DNA from: Luzula sylvatica | Taxonomy: Eukaryota > Streptophyta > Magnoliopsida > Poales > Juncaceae | Length of the DNA stretch: 64,000 nucleotides | Assembly: GCA_946800325.1 (NCBI GenBank) | Contig: OX326961.1 | Location: forward strand, 3,450,655-3,514,654 | Reading direction: 5' to 3' | In this document: piece by piece, positions 11,524 to 23,205 of the stretch | Position numbering within the stretch: the stretch's first letter is position 1 | How the letters are laid out: each line of letters opens with the position of its first letter | Notes under the pieces: generated by a model | What the model was told of the DNA's origin: nothing | Database searches by the model: none | Seen by the model: the letters and a program-made list of their open reading frames with translations, nothing else | Program-made: the position numbers and the translations under genes

Positions 11524-11759
11524 ATAGCGATATTTGTATATTGCTTCGATGTAGGGGTCGTGTTGTTTGAGTATTGTGACTTATTATGGGGGTGGTTTAG
11601 TTTGTTAGGAGGAATATTTCAGGGGCCGCTATCAGTGTATACCTTATATATGTGCAATAAGATCATGAGTAATTAGGTGGTTTTGTAGTTTCATCTCTTG
11701 TTTTGTTGTTCTGGAAAATTGTCAAGTTACCACCAATACTAAATTGCTCGATATACTTC

Positions 11760-12500
11760 AATATATCATACAATCATGACACATATTTTTTTTTTTAGTT
11801 TTGTTTCTATTACAATCGAAATTATATTCCCGTATGAAAAAAAAATATAATCGGTCCCCAAACTCATCACAACATCTTTGATGAAGTGACAAAGTAAATT
11901 GATTGATATTTCTAATTGACTCAATTAAATATTAATTAACGCGTTTGATTAACACATCAATAATTTATAATATGTAAATATTAGTAAATGTTAATTGACG
12001 AGTCAATTCAATTAAACGGTTAACTAAATCGTAGACAATCAATAATACTAATCAACCTATTTAATTCTCTGTTGCCGTGTTATCAATGATGTTATTTTTG
12101 TGTTATTGGGGCTCTATATATAATCTCCGTATGAAATTCAATCGTGACACGTGTCATTTTTTTTTTGAGTTGTTTCTATTGCAACCCGAATTATACCTAT
12201 GTATGGAAGAAAAATATAGTTGGCCCCCAAACTCATCATAATATCTTTGATGAAGTGACAAAGTGAATTGATTATCATTTCTAATTGACTTAATTAAATA
12301 TTAATTGACGTGTTTGATTAACACATCAATAATTTATAATATGTTAATATTAGTAAATATTGATTGACGAGTCAATTTAATTAAACGGTTAATTAAATCG
12401 TTAATTGAGTCAATCAATAATACTAATCAATCTACTTAATCCTCTCTTGTCGCTTCATCAATGATGTTATTTTTGGGTTGTTGGGACGCTATATATAATC
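11760..12500. repeat. Tandem duplication, unit about 369 bp, two copies
   Basis: Two similar AT-rich units lie directly downstream of BURP1. Both carry atctttgatgaagtgacaaa (11874 and 12243; 369-bp offset), attaacacatcaataattta and ctatatataatctccgtatg. Differences are scattered substitutions, so the duplication is not very recent. No coding potential. Confidence 0.8.
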
Positions 12501-13034
12501 TCCGTATGAAACTATGAATCAATTGTTTATTTCTTTTGGTATAATTTACAATTGTGTTTTTTTAAAAAAATAATATTTTTTATGTTAATGGATAACATTA
12601 AATATATATTTCGATTTTATCTGTATTATTCAAGATTTTCTTTTATTTATTTTGAATCTTTAATTTTGTTTGAATTATAGGATATTATATTTTATTTTTT
12701 TTGTGTGGATTTATAGTGATGGACCAATTTTATGGACCCTTATTAATTATAATGCAAATATCAATGATAGACAAATTTCATTAACCTTCGCAAAAAATGC
12801 AAAAAAAAGGTATGAAGTCCAGCGCAATTATTGCGCAGGCTATTGTTAGTATTATATATTTCAATTCAATTCGTGTTTTCATGTATATGTCTTGTAAACA
12901 AATTATTTCGCTATATTACATAGTTCAATTCAATTTCCTGCTTTCATGTATATGTCTTGTAAACAAATTATTTTGTTTAAATTAAACTCCTTCTTAATAA
13001 TTTCATGTATATATTTCTCTAATAATAATGAATT
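12501..13034. other. AT-rich spacer with a small direct repeat
   Basis: No gene is seen. The motif tcatgtatatgtcttgtaaa occurs twice (about 12879-12898 and 12944-12963), each followed by caaattatt. Confidence 0.5.
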
Positions 13035-13370
13035 TCTCTTCGATCTATAATTTGCGGATGACCCACTTTTATTAGTAGACGCGTCACCGCAAAACCTAAA
13101 AACAATATCTATGGCAATATAAATCTTTACCGAAATTTTGGGGCTAGACATTAATTGGAAAAAAACGGGATTCTTCTCGTTCAACATACCGACATCGTTA
13201 GATAACACGATAGCGAGAATACTGAAATGCCACAAGAAAAAAATTCCAATAAAATGCATAGACCATCCCCTATCTTTTTCTAAGCCAAAGAAAATACTGT
13301 ATCATTCCATAATAAAGAAAATATACGGTAAGAAAAAACTATTGAATGAAATAGCGATTCCCATCGGATG
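13035..13370 (+). pseudogene. LINE reverse-transcriptase fragment, dead
   Basis: In two overlapping frames the translation resembles the LINE RT palm region. FADDPLLLVDASPQNL (the YADD-type catalytic box, about 13049) is followed by GLDINWKKTGFFSFN and a PIKCIDHPLS block. A stop codon after SMAI breaks the frame and neither end has LINE context. It is a short decayed fragment unrelated to the LINE at the window start. Confidence 0.7.
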
Positions 13371-13402
13371 AACCCCCGGGCCTCCTCCCTCTGAATTTCA
13401 CG

Positions 13403-13451
<49 letters not shown>

Positions 13452-13461
13452 ACACACACAC
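13403..13461. repeat. Poly-C run of 35 followed by (CA)n
   Basis: Thirty-five consecutive C residues (13403-13437) pass directly into about 12 CA dinucleotides. Long C runs are rare in plant nuclear DNA and hard to sequence, so the length may be inexact. Confidence 0.8.
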
Positions 13462-13613
13462 CAAGCTAGACCTGCACGGAATAGGATCTTCACAGAAGAG
13501 TCAGAGTACCACCAGATCCTACTAGATCAACTGCAAACCTCTCTAGTAATCGATAACACCTAGATATGATGTAGATAACCTCTAGATGTTAATTGAGAGG
13601 ATCAATGGCCAAC

Positions 13614-13850
13614 ACCTATAAATCATATCTATACGGTTAAAATTCGATTATAATATTTAGATTTAGTGTAATAAGTGTCGTTGGCCGACGTTCGCCAAAC
13701 AAAAGTGTTGGCCATTGATCCTATCCCTCATATATGGGATATGATCAATGGTCAACACTCTTGTTTGGGCAACGTCGGCCAACGACACTTATTACCCTAA
13801 ATCTAAATATTAGAATCGAATTTCAACCGTATAGATATGATCTGTATCAC
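13614..13850. mobile_element. Foldback or MITE-like inverted repeat
   Basis: Two arms of about 110 bp face each other around tcatata at about 13728. Shared inverted blocks are atatctatacggtt, aatatttagattta, cgttggcc and gttggccattgatc. Related single ends lie at about 14090, 14281 and 16080-16145, all beside TA-rich DNA. Confidence 0.7.
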
Positions 13851-14089
13851 CTAGATATGGTGTAGAGTATATTTGGTACTATTTTGATTTTTCTATCTAA
13901 CAATATCGATAACATATTTTCACAACCGTCCATTTCGATAAATTTTAAGATTACCATGAAGGAAAACTCGAATCCTAGTAAAAATTCATCCTAAGGTTAT
14001 CTATATGATTTAAATCAAATTGAAAGCAAAAAAATTCGAATTTAAAAACTTTGATACTTAATTAAGTAGGTTAGCCTCCCTCATATATA

Positions 14090-16150
14090 GGGACAGGCTC
14101 AATGGCCAACATGCTTATTTGGCCAACACAGCCAACATTTTCTGAACCGTCGGATGAACAGATCTGACGATCAAAATCAAATCCCGCCTCCCACTAAAAA
14201 TATCTGATTTTTCTTTAGGTTGGCCGGTTTTTTTTATGTTTTTCGGTAACCGGTTTTTTTTCTTTCTTTCACTCTGCGTGCAACAGGCTCAAAGGACAAC
14301 AGGCTTATTTGGCCAACATGACCAATAATTTTCTGATCGTCAGATCTTCGTATCGTACGCTTGTTATTAAATCCCGCACCTAATTAAAAATATATTGTTG
14401 TCAGCCTAAACCGGCCGGTTTTGATGAGTTTTTACGTAAAAACCCAGATTTATTTTAACCGGTTTTATTTTTCTTTTCTCTCTTTTCAAGCCGTCTTCTA
14501 GCTCCTTATCTCTAGCAAATCAAACAAGAGACGCCCTTTCTTTGTTGTTCTATCCAAAGCAAGTCTTGCTTCTTCTCGAAGAGTTCTCTCTCCAGCCAAA
14601 GAGAAGTGGTCGAAGTCGTCTCGACCAAGCAACGAAGTGGCTGAGGGCTAGGTTTTCGTACTTCTCTGTATTCAACAGAAGAAAGGTTACTGGAGGTATA
14701 TCCCTCTCATTTATTTCATTCTTTGGTGAAATTTCACATATTTTGTGGCTGCAGGAGTACCATCGATTTTTACCTGAATATGAAATTCAGGTCAAGTTTT
14801 GCTATTTCAGAATTTTGAGCATTATTCAAAAAGGCCCCTGCCTTTTGCTTTAGGTCAAAATTGTGCATAAGCCCCTTTATTTTTTGCTAAAATAATTCAT
14901 TGAAATCCTTACTGGTCTTGTTCATTTGCCAAAGTGATTTAAGGAGTTCTGTACGTAGTTGCGACTTGTCTTTCCATTGAAATCCCAAACAAATCTTTTC
15001 ATAATATGGCGTTAAAACAACAAGGTTTTGTAGTGTGGATATCATTGTACTATGTGTTGTACCCGATAATGGTATTGCATTCTTGTTTGATATTGTACTC
15101 ATTCAATTAGGGAATAAATATTACATCAGTTGGGACCTAATTTGGACTATTAATGGAATTTTCAGGTTGATTGTGAAGAAGGGTGTTGATGGATTGAGAT
15201 TTAAGAAGCTAGAGAACAAATCAACACTAAGGATTCTTTAAAATGGAGACGTTATGTTGCGAGAACAGAAATTTCTTGTACAAACAAGAAAAGTTCGATG
15301 GAAGGATTGATTGCAAATAATTTACAATTGGAGGATGTAAGTGTAAATATTATCGAATTTGCTGAATCTAGTGCTTGTTCTATCGAGCCAACAAAATCAA
15401 AATGCTGAATTCAATGAGGGGAAATGGGGATTCCGGCGTGGATGCTTTAGTGTTGTGGTACTGAATATGCAATCTTTGGTTTAGGGTAAGAGTTAGTGTT
15501 CGGGGTTAAATTGAATTGAATTGGTTTGAGTTGTAAATGAGATTACAAGAAGGTCGGATTAAGGCTTGGATTGTCGATTGTAATATCGACTTGATGACCT
15601 TTTTATGAATTGATGTGTTTCACTTTCATTAATGATTTTTTTTATTAAATTTGAACAATTTTTAGTCATGCAATTTGTGTAACGTCAGTTAGTTTAGGAC
15701 TTGGGTATATTTGAAAATTGAAAATTTCGTATGGATACATTGTAGAATAAATTTCGTATGATTTTCATAATTTGATCTAACAAAACCAACAACATATTTT
15801 CACAACCGTTTATTTTGTTCAATTTTTCGATTCCCATGAAGGAAAACTCGAAATATTATGAAATTTGATCCTGATCCAATCTATATAAATTAAATTGAAT
15901 CCATCGGAAAAAAAAATTGAATTTTGCAAGTTATTTTATGATAAATCATGTCATAAAAAATTTCGACCGTCAACTATTTTACGTGTTATGATGAATATGA
16001 TAGAAACTTTCATTTTCTATGAAATTAAATCTATAACATTTATAAGTGATAAAGAACATATCCATACGGTTGAAATTTTATTTCGATATTTAGATTTAGA
16101 GAAATCAGCTCCGTTGGCCGGCGTTGGCCATACAAGTGTGTTGGCCATTG
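14090..16150. mobile_element. Possible 2-kb non-autonomous element with GGCTCAATGGCCAACA ends
   Basis: The left end has two tandem copies (14090-14280 and 14281-14480) of a unit starting acaggctcaa and containing cttatttggccaaca and an aaccggtttt block. The right end (16090-16150) carries the inverse, tgttggccattgagcc. Between them 14500-15300 is less AT-rich and looks like captured 5' UTR or exon-like DNA, but no credible protein is encoded. The outer boundaries and the unity of the element are inferred. Confidence 0.4.
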
Positions 16151-16158
16151 AGCCTAGC

Positions 16159-16160
<2 letters not shown>

Positions 16161-16231
<71 letters not shown>
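16161..16231. repeat. (TA)n microsatellite
   Basis: About 35 AT dinucleotides immediately after the element end at about 16150. An open frame reading through it (alternating Ile-Tyr) is an artefact. Confidence 0.9.
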
Positions 16232-16238
<7 letters not shown>

Positions 16239-18729
16239 GAATTTAAAATATAAGTTGTTGGGTATTTACACCATGCATCAGTGGAAGTAATTTACAAAAT
16301 TTGAATTTCACCTTGTGTGACAGTTTCTGTGCGGAGGAGGTGGAGTAAACTACGTCTTGAACTCATTCCTTTTATCCGGACTCCGCTGACATGCATAGCA
16401 TTACGACTATCCTCCGCAAACACATGCACATCATGATGACTATCATCGGCGGGTTGTGCTTTATTATTGGCCATACATTAGTATCTTCGATTTTTCATGA
16501 GAATTATAAGGATTTATTCATGCCCCGCATCGTGGTCATATACGGATATTCTCATATAGGTGAGTTCCTACTAGGGATGTGTATAGAGTCACATTTCGCG
16601 AAAATCACCGCCTCGGTACTCATTGAGAGTTGATTGCTCAACATTTACCACTACATAAGCACACTCACCATAGGGATAGGATTTGGAGTCGGTGCTCCAA
16701 AATAATTGTGTTTCGGGCCAATTTGTCGGCTTGTTCTTACTCATTGAACATCCTTCAAGTGATTGTCTATCACTGATGTTAGATTACCACTGTAAGAAGG
16801 TTTATTTTAGACTTGACCTATCCCCATCAATGATAATAAGGACCATTCAATCCATTATATTATAAGGATATTTTTATATGCTTATATCGCACGTTTGATT
16901 CTTGCAGGGGCTTTTTTACATTCTATTTGTTTGTTGAGCTTGCAAGTGCATTTCGTTTTACTTGCAAATTAAATTTGGAAAACATATTTTCTCCAAGTAT
17001 ATTATTTATTAGTTAAATAATTGATACAAACGTAAAATAATTTTAAACAATTTTGAAAATTGATGTTTAGAAAATATCTGCTGTTATCCCCCCCCCCCCC
17101 CAATGGTAATATTGACATTCATTTTTCATTTAATAATAGCTAGGATTTACATGTTTATTTTGTAATCCCGTGGTTTTATAAAATATTCATTACCCTCGAT
17201 GTCACTGATATTTTGATTCTCAATCTAAATCTAATGTTTTGGTTTAAATCAAATTATCTTAACATAACATATACACATCACAAATAAATTAAATTATTTC
17301 ATGCAATATTTATTAAATAAAATATAAAATATTAGAGTTTAAGAAGCGACCCTGTTTTGGTAGAGTAGACTAAGTAAGCCATACCTAATTGTAATGAAAT
17401 AGTATATCGTATATAAAATAGTATCTAGAGAGTATATGAAGGATTATTAAAGATTATGTAAGTATTTAGGATATTGGGTATCTATTCTGATCTATCTAAT
17501 ACTCACAACATATGTTAGTATTTATAATGAGGCCATGATAATATAACTAATTTAATTACTTATACGTTTTTATTCAGGTATATGGATACTATTTATTACA
17601 ATTAATAGGAATGGTAATGGTCCAAGTTATTGGTAACATGTGTAACCGATACAAGTTACTATTAAGCAAATGATCAATTAAAGGTGGCTAAGGTTACTAG
17701 ACAATAAATCACAATATGTTTAATAACATAATAATCTAATTAATTTTGAGTTTTAATATTTGCTTCGACAATAATTAGGCATAATTAATTTTCTTTGTCC
17801 TCAATTAACCATAATTAATTCAATTGACCTTAATACAACCTCAAATAACCTTAATTTAGCATAATAAACCCTTAATAGAGCCGAATTTAGTCACTCATAA
17901 CAATAATTTACTTTAATTTGTCAATGGGCTCATGGCCTAATGGTTGGATGTGAGACACAAGAAAACATATGTTGTGAGAGGTTGTAGGTTCGAATTTCAT
18001 TGACATCAATGGACGGAGGACCATCGAGCCTTCTCTATTTACTCGTACTTTTTTTAGTTTACTTTCATTTCTCTTCAATTAATCCAATTGAGAAACAAAA
18101 ATCAGAATCGATCAAATTTAACAAAGAAAATTGACACCACGCATGAAACAATATGAATCCTCCCTTTATTTCGAGCTTCATCTTTGCATGGTTATGAAGA
18201 AAGCAAACACTCAAGTACCGATGCGGAAATGAAGTACCATATTCGACTACTTGAGATCTGGGTAGGGCTCATCAGAGATGATCGTTGATGAAAATTCGCT
18301 GGGGACTTAGAGAGGAGAGAATCTCGAGGATTAAGCTTTGATTGAGATTCGTCAATGGAGTTAGGGATAGAGATACTCCAGAAACTTGAGTCGAGATGTG
18401 AAGGTGAAGGGCAAACTAGTCATTTCAAATCTTTTCCATTAGATTTAACAGAAAATTTGATTTGGATTTTATCTGATAGTATTTGAAATTTATAAGGATA
18501 AATATGATATTAATCGTTTTGGAAGGACAGATATGATATTTTGAGTTTTTGAAGGGAGATATACGAAATTACCCCCAATAAATACAAGTATTTGTGAACA
18601 CTACAGAAGAAAGATTAAGTACAAAAACACAAAGTAATATTTGCAAAAATCATTTATTCGAAAATATGTTCTAAAATCAATCTATGGATCGCCATTATCT
18701 TCTTTCTTTGAATTGTCGGTGATCCAGAC
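16232..18729. other. Intergenic: possible LTR remnant, AT-rich DNA, one SINE
   Basis: 16260-16900 is less AT-rich than its surroundings and may be an LTR or element remnant, but I cannot assign it. 17090-17101 is a short C run. 17100-17900 is AT-rich with many 'ttaatt' words. 18170-18420 is exon-like in composition but has no supported frame. 18430-18590 has degenerate 'gatatgatat' repeats. The SINE at 17922 is listed separately. Confidence 0.5.
17922..18045 (+). mobile_element. tRNA-derived SINE-like repeat, copy 1
   Basis: A pol III-type head contains a box A-like tggcctaatggttgga and a box B-like ggttcgaattt, then a shared tail (cattgacatcaatgg ... ccttctctatttact). Related copies in minus orientation lie at about 29075, 30784 and 30925, and 5'-truncated or partial copies at 21898 and 28620, so this is a dispersed family. 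No functional tRNA fold is evident. Confidence 0.65.
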
Positions 18730-19060
18730 TGTTGGTAATACGGGATTCGAATATGGATTTCTAATATGAATTTCAAATAAACAAAACTCTCTCTTATAAT
18801 TCTAATAGTCTCTTACAAGTCTCTCTCTCTTTTCTAATTGATATTTGATGATGTTAATTGCTAAACATACAAGCCCTATTTATAGGCTCCATAAACTTGA
18901 GATACAAGAAATTAAACATTGCCTTAAAAATTATTTCCTAAACTAATTTTCTTATAATTAAAATCTGCCCCATAATTAATTTCCTTAAAATAAACTTTTC
19001 CTAAAATAAATTGGGCTAATTAAACTTAATAATTATTAATAGGGCTTAGACTTATTAACA
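18730..19060 (-). mobile_element. 3' LTR of a Copia element
   Basis: A 331-bp LTR with tgtt...aaca ends lies directly 3' of the minus-strand pol frame. The purine-rich tract AAGGGAGGAA (minus strand) immediately precedes it, as expected of a polypurine primer. Part of the LTR (about 18860-18935) is repeated in the opposite orientation at 20590-20680. Confidence 0.8.
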
Positions 19061-20695
19061 AATTCCTCCCTTAAGCTCAAGCCTATTCTTCATCCCGATC
19101 ATCTTCTTGAAGTTCTCAAACAGTGATGTCGGAAGCGGTTTCGTGAAGATGTCTGCTACCTGGTCCTGGCTCGCCACATGAATCATTCGCATATCGCCTT
19201 TCTTCACCTGCTCTCGAATGAAGTGAAAACGCACATCAATGTGCTTACTCCTCTCATGATGGACCGGATTCTTTGCTAGCTCGATTGCGGATTTATTGTC
19301 GACTCGTATCTCAGTTGCCTCATGTTGCGTCATCTTCAACTCGTGCAACAAATTCCTTAACCATGTCGCATGGCACACACACCACGATGCTGCCACGTAT
19401 TCCGTCTCGTACGTCGATAGCGTCACTATTGGCTGTTTCTTCGAAAGCCACGTAAACGCAGTATCTCCCATGTAAAACACATAACCTGCTGTGCTTTTTC
19501 GATCGTCAACATCTCCACACCAATCACTGTCCGAGTAGCCCACCAGCTTGTATTCGTCCGTCCTCGAGTAGTATAGCCCGAGTGATTCCGTACCTCGAAT
19601 GTACCGAAGAATCCTTTTTATCGCTTTCCAGTGTGAATGCCTCGGTTCCTCCATGAATCGACTCACCACCCCAACACTATACGCAATGTCGGGCCTAGTA
19701 CAAGTAAGGTACCGCAAGCTCCCAACCAAACTTCGAAATTTGCTCGGATCAACTATGTCTCCTCCCTCAAATTTAGAGAGTTTCGCACCGAGCTCCATCG
19801 GAGTCGTCACTGGGTTGCTGTCCTCCATCTTGTACATCTTTAGAATATTCTTCGTGTACGCCTCCTGTGATACAAAAATTCCTGGCTCACCTTGTTTAAC
19901 TTCGAGGCCAAGGAAGTATTTCATCAGACCCAAATCTGTCATCTCGAATTCTCGCGTCATCGCTTCTTTGAATTCCTTTGCCATCTTCTCATTACTCCCC
20001 ATGAAAATCAGATCATCAACATAGAGAGCAACAAACAACACGTCTTTTTCCTTCTTCCTCACGTACAATGCATGCTCGTATGGGCATTGTACAAAGCCGC
20101 TCTTCTTGAAGTATGTGTCGATTCGGGTATTCCATGCTCGAGGTGCCTGTTTGAGCCCGTACAACGCCTTTCTCAACTTCAACACCTTTTCGTCTTTTCC
20201 AGTTTTCACGTAACCAGGTGGTTGCTCGACATAGACTTCTTCTTCGAGCATGCCATTCAGAAATGCCGATTTCACGTCCATCTGGTAGATCGGCCACTTG
20301 AATTGAGCTGCTTGAGATATGAGAAGTCGGATCGTCTCCATTCTTGCAACAGGAGCGAAAACCTCGCCGTAATCAATACCGGCCTGTTGCCGATACCCCT
20401 TCGCCACCAATCGAGCCTTGTACCTTTCGATCTCGCCTTGAGCATTCATCTTCTTCTTGTACACCCACTTGACTCCTATGGGCCTGCATTCTTTTGGTAA
20501 CTCGACCAAGTCCCACGTCTTGTTTTTCTCGATAGCCCCAATCTCTTCATCCATCGCGGATTTCCATTTCTTGTTTCTCACGGCTTCTTCAAAGGAAATA
20601 GTTTTTAAGGCAATGTTTAATTCCTTGTATCTCAAGTTTATGGAGCCAATAAATAGGGCTTGGATGTTAATTTCAGCAATCTCTCGACATTTCAA
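19055..20695 (-). CDS. Copia retrotransposon pol, RT-RNase H only, rearranged 5' end
   Basis: The translation (546 residues) covers the Ty1/Copia reverse transcriptase and RNase H. Visible motifs are [47 protein letters not shown] (about residue 226), then [30 protein letters not shown] and ADIFTKPLP. Gag, protease and integrase are absent. The first ~35 codons are not pol: they come from an inverted LTR piece, and the natural sequence resumes at about [13 protein letters not shown]. The stop codon lies 4-6 nt inside the 3' LTR. The frame has no internal stop, so the rearrangement is probably young. The element cannot move on its own. Confidence 0.9.
   Translation of the reverse strand: MKCREIAEINIQALFIGSINLRYKELNIALKTISFEEAVRNKKWKSAMDEEIGAIEKNKTWDLVELPKECRPIGVKWVYKKKMNAQGEIERYKARLVAKGYRQQAGIDYGEVFAPVARMETIRLLISQAAQFKWPIYQMDVKSAFLNGMLEEEVYVEQPPGYVKTGKDEKVLKLRKALYGLKQAPRAWNTRIDTYFKKSGFVQCPYEHALYVRKKEKDVLFVALYVDDLIFMGSNEKMAKEFKEAMTREFEMTDLGLMKYFLGLEVKQGEPGIFVSQEAYTKNILKMYKMEDSNPVTTPMELGAKLSKFEGGDIVDPSKFRSLVGSLRYLTCTRPDIAYSVGVVSRFMEEPRHSHWKAIKRILRYIRGTESLGLYYSRTDEYKLVGYSDSDWCGDVDDRKSTAGYVFYMGDTAFTWLSKKQPIVTLSTYETEYVAASWCVCHATWLRNLLHELKMTQHEATEIRVDNKSAIELAKNPVHHERSKHIDVRFHFIREQVKKGDMRMIHVASQDQVADIFTKPLPTSLFENFKKMIGMKNRLELKGGIC
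20590..20680 (+). mobile_element. Inverted LTR fragment fused to Copia pol
   Basis: About 80 bp here (aaggcaatgtttaattcctt ... aaatagggcttgg) is the reverse complement of LTR sequence at about 18860-18935, with few differences. The join to pol falls around the short shared sequence between the LTR and pol (about 20585-20595), as expected of a strand-switch or microhomology event. Confidence 0.75.
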
Positions 20696-20795
20696 ATGTC
20701 GAGAAGATTCCTCTCAACATTTCAAATGTTGAGACTTCTTCTCGACAATTCAAAAGTCGAGAGCTTTGAAAGCTCTCGACTTTTCAAATGTCGAG
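20683..20795. repeat. Array of four near-perfect 21-nt palindromes
   Basis: Palindromes of the form CTCGACATTT-C-AAATGTCGAG lie at 20683-20703, 20713-20733, 20741-20761 and 20775-20795. Variant arms keep the inverted symmetry or nearly so (ctcaac/gttgag). A further hairpin gagagcttt...aagctctc bridges the last two. Spacing is 28-34 bp. Confidence 0.8.
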
Positions 20796-20799
20796 AGTG

Positions 20800-21757
20800 T
20801 TATAATGCAAATTTCGAAACTATGTTGTCTATTTTGAGTATTACCAAACTTATCTCGTTCATATACAAAAATTTCCCTTGAACATATTCCATAAATTAAT
20901 AAACAAATAGTATTTTACAATGTAATACTTTATAATATTATCTTATGATATTTATTATATTATTCTATATTTTTTATATATTTTTTAATATAGAATTATT
21001 TCATGTAAAAAATTAAAATTGTATTTATTTAATAAAAAATACTATATATATTATAAATATTAAAATAAAAAATTTAGCTGTAAAATATTATCATAAACCA
21101 ATTTTAGTTCAATAAAGTAAAATATTTAATTTATTTATGTATTTATTAATTTATATTGGATACAAAAATTATAAAAAAAAATTAATAAGAGTATTTTTGT
21201 CCAAAAAAAAATAAATAGATGGAATGTTAAAATTAACACTAGTAGGGGGTTTTTGAAGAATGAAACTTAATTTCTGGGAGTTTTTGATGAAAATCGAAAA
21301 GTTATTGGGTTTTTGACAAATATCAAAAAAATTTGGGGTTTTTCAAGAATTACCCTAAAATTTAACATCTTAATTTTTTTTATTTTCATTCATATTTTTT
21401 TGTTTTATTTGTTTGATTTATTATTAAATTTCAAAGCATCAATTTGTAAGGAAAATTTAGGAGGAACTTTTTCATATTTATAAGGATTCAGTTGAGGATC
21501 TGATGGATGTAGCAAAAATAAATGATCCGGTACAGTTGGAATTTAAGCAAAAGAAGAGGAATGGTTATAATTTGCAAGATGGATCATGGAAGAATTTCGA
21601 AGAGAAAATGGTGATAACTTCATTCAAATTATAGAAATGCTAAGACAAAGAACAAATAAAGGAAAAAACTTTCGATTCACACAAGGTGGAACCAGGAATA
21701 GGATGCTTTTTATTGACGGAGAGGAGAACATGGAATTAGAGAGAACTGGATTCGAAG
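20800..21757. other. AT-rich remnant of an inverted-repeat element
   Basis: No gene. 20817-20880 and 21235-21360 contain 'gtttttgaagaatg', 'gggtttttgaca' and 'tttttcaagaattaccct' style ends resembling the complete element at 45778-46532. The middle is very AT-rich. 21360-21757 holds a weak open frame (21586-21768) without a recognisable domain. Confidence 0.4.
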
Positions 21758-22690
21758 AGGGAAGATAAAAGTTGAAGATTCGAAAAAGAAAGATAAAAGT
21801 TGAAGATTCGAAGAGGGAAGATAAAAATTGAAGATTCGAAAAAGAAAGATAAAAATTGAAGATTCGAAGAGGGAAGATAAAAATTGAATCCTATAATTTT
21901 GTAGAGGTTGTGGGTTCGAATCCCGGCGGCATCAATATAAAAAAAAAAAAAACCTATAATGATCACGATTCTTGGCTTAGGATTCTCTTCAAAAAAGATA
22001 AGAATATTGTCTTATATATTCTTCCCAAATTCTCTCTTTCGTTTCACTTCTTTGATCTAATATATTCGAGGTATCGACACATTGTCAAACCTCTTTCAAA
22101 AAAAAAAATTGAAGATTCGAAAAAAAAAGATAGAAGTTGAAGATTCGAAGAGGCAAGATAAAAATTGAAGATTCGAAAAAGAAAGATAAAAATTGAAGAT
22201 TCGAAGAGGGAAGATAAAAATTGAAGATTCGAAAAAAAAAAGATAAAAGTTGAAGATTCAAAGAGGCAAGATAAAAATTGAAGATTCGAAAAAAAAGATC
22301 AAAATTGAAGATTCGAAGAGGGAAGATAAAAATTGAAGATTCGGAAAAAAAAGATAAAAGTTGAAGATTCGAAGAGGCAAGATAAAAATTGAAGATTCGA
22401 AAAAAAAAGATAAAAGTTGAAGACTCGAAGAGGCAAGATAAAAATTGAAGACTCGAAGAGGCAAGATAAAAATTGAAGATTCGAAAAAGAAAGATAAAAA
22501 TTGAAGATTCGAAGAGGGAAGATAAAAATTGAAGATTCGAAAAAGACAGATAAATGTTGAAGATTCGAAGAGGGAAGATAAAAATTGAAGATTCGAAAAA
22601 GAAAGATAAATGTTGAAGATTCGAAGAGGGAAGATAAAAATTGAAGATTCGAAAAAGAAAAATAAAAGTTGAAGATTCGAAGAGGAAACT
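21758..22690. repeat. Minisatellite of about 28-bp units with a nested SINE
   Basis: Units alternate between gattcgaagagggaagataa and gattcgaaaaagaaagataa, joined by 'aaattgaa', in two blocks (21758-21889 and about 22108-22690). The higher-order unit is about 56 bp. The gap holds a 5'-truncated SINE (21898-21952) and about 140 bp of unrelated DNA. A long minus-strand frame across the array (Phe/Ser/Leu-rich) is an artefact of the unit length. Confidence 0.9.
21890..21960 (+). mobile_element. 5'-truncated SINE with A tail and target duplication
   Basis: A 55-bp insert (21898-21952) contains box B-like gggttcgaatccc and ends in an A run. It is flanked by 8-bp duplications cctataat (21890-21897 and 21953-21960). 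It matches the 3' half of the tRNA-derived family at 17922. Confidence 0.65.
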
Positions 22691-23205
22691 CAACAGCAAG
22701 TGTATTATTTTAATGAAAATGCAATAAATATAGGATTCACAAGACTTTTCTATTTTTCTCAAAAAAAATGATAATTCTATTTAAATAACTTGTTAAATTA
22801 CATGTTTGAAGAGTTTGTTATATAATAATTTTCCAATAAAAAAAAATAAAATCCGATCCGAAACCATCAGAATAAATGGATTCGAATTACAAATGGATCT
22901 TGATTTTGTGAATTGTTGTTGGATGTAAATTCGGATCCGATCCATAGACACTACTCGGCCCTAATCGATTCACACACACTCAATACTCCCAGTTCACGCG
23001 GTTTAAAGTAACAACAATTAGCAGTAAAGAAAACTGAAAATTTGAATAGCAAGTTAAATCGAATCTCAAACCTCCAAAATCAAATCAACCGAAAACCACC
23101 TCCTTTTCACCTACCCTCCCCACCCTCCGCCCTTTTATCCCCCCTTCAACTCTCCTCCTACCACACACCAACCCACCCACCCACTCCCTCACTCACTCAG
23201 GCAAG
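22691..23205. other. Spacer and presumed MTHFR promoter / 5' UTR
   Basis: 22845-22950 has a remnant of gatccgatccg-type repeats like those of hAT families A and C. 23090-23200 is C/A-rich (many 'ccacc' and 'ctcc' words), as in a plant 5' UTR, and leads to the ATG at 23206. I saw no clear TATA box. Confidence 0.4.

Noticed and set aside
14542..14853. 103-codon frame in the 14-kb region
   Set aside because: No domain; lies within a presumed non-autonomous element and looks like UTR-type sequence.
15895..16290. 131-codon frame ending in (IY)n
   Set aside because: Runs through a (TA)n microsatellite and has no domain.
22085..22762. Minus-strand 225-codon frame, Phe/Ser/Leu-rich
   Set aside because: It is the translation of a minisatellite; the periodicity explains the long open frame.
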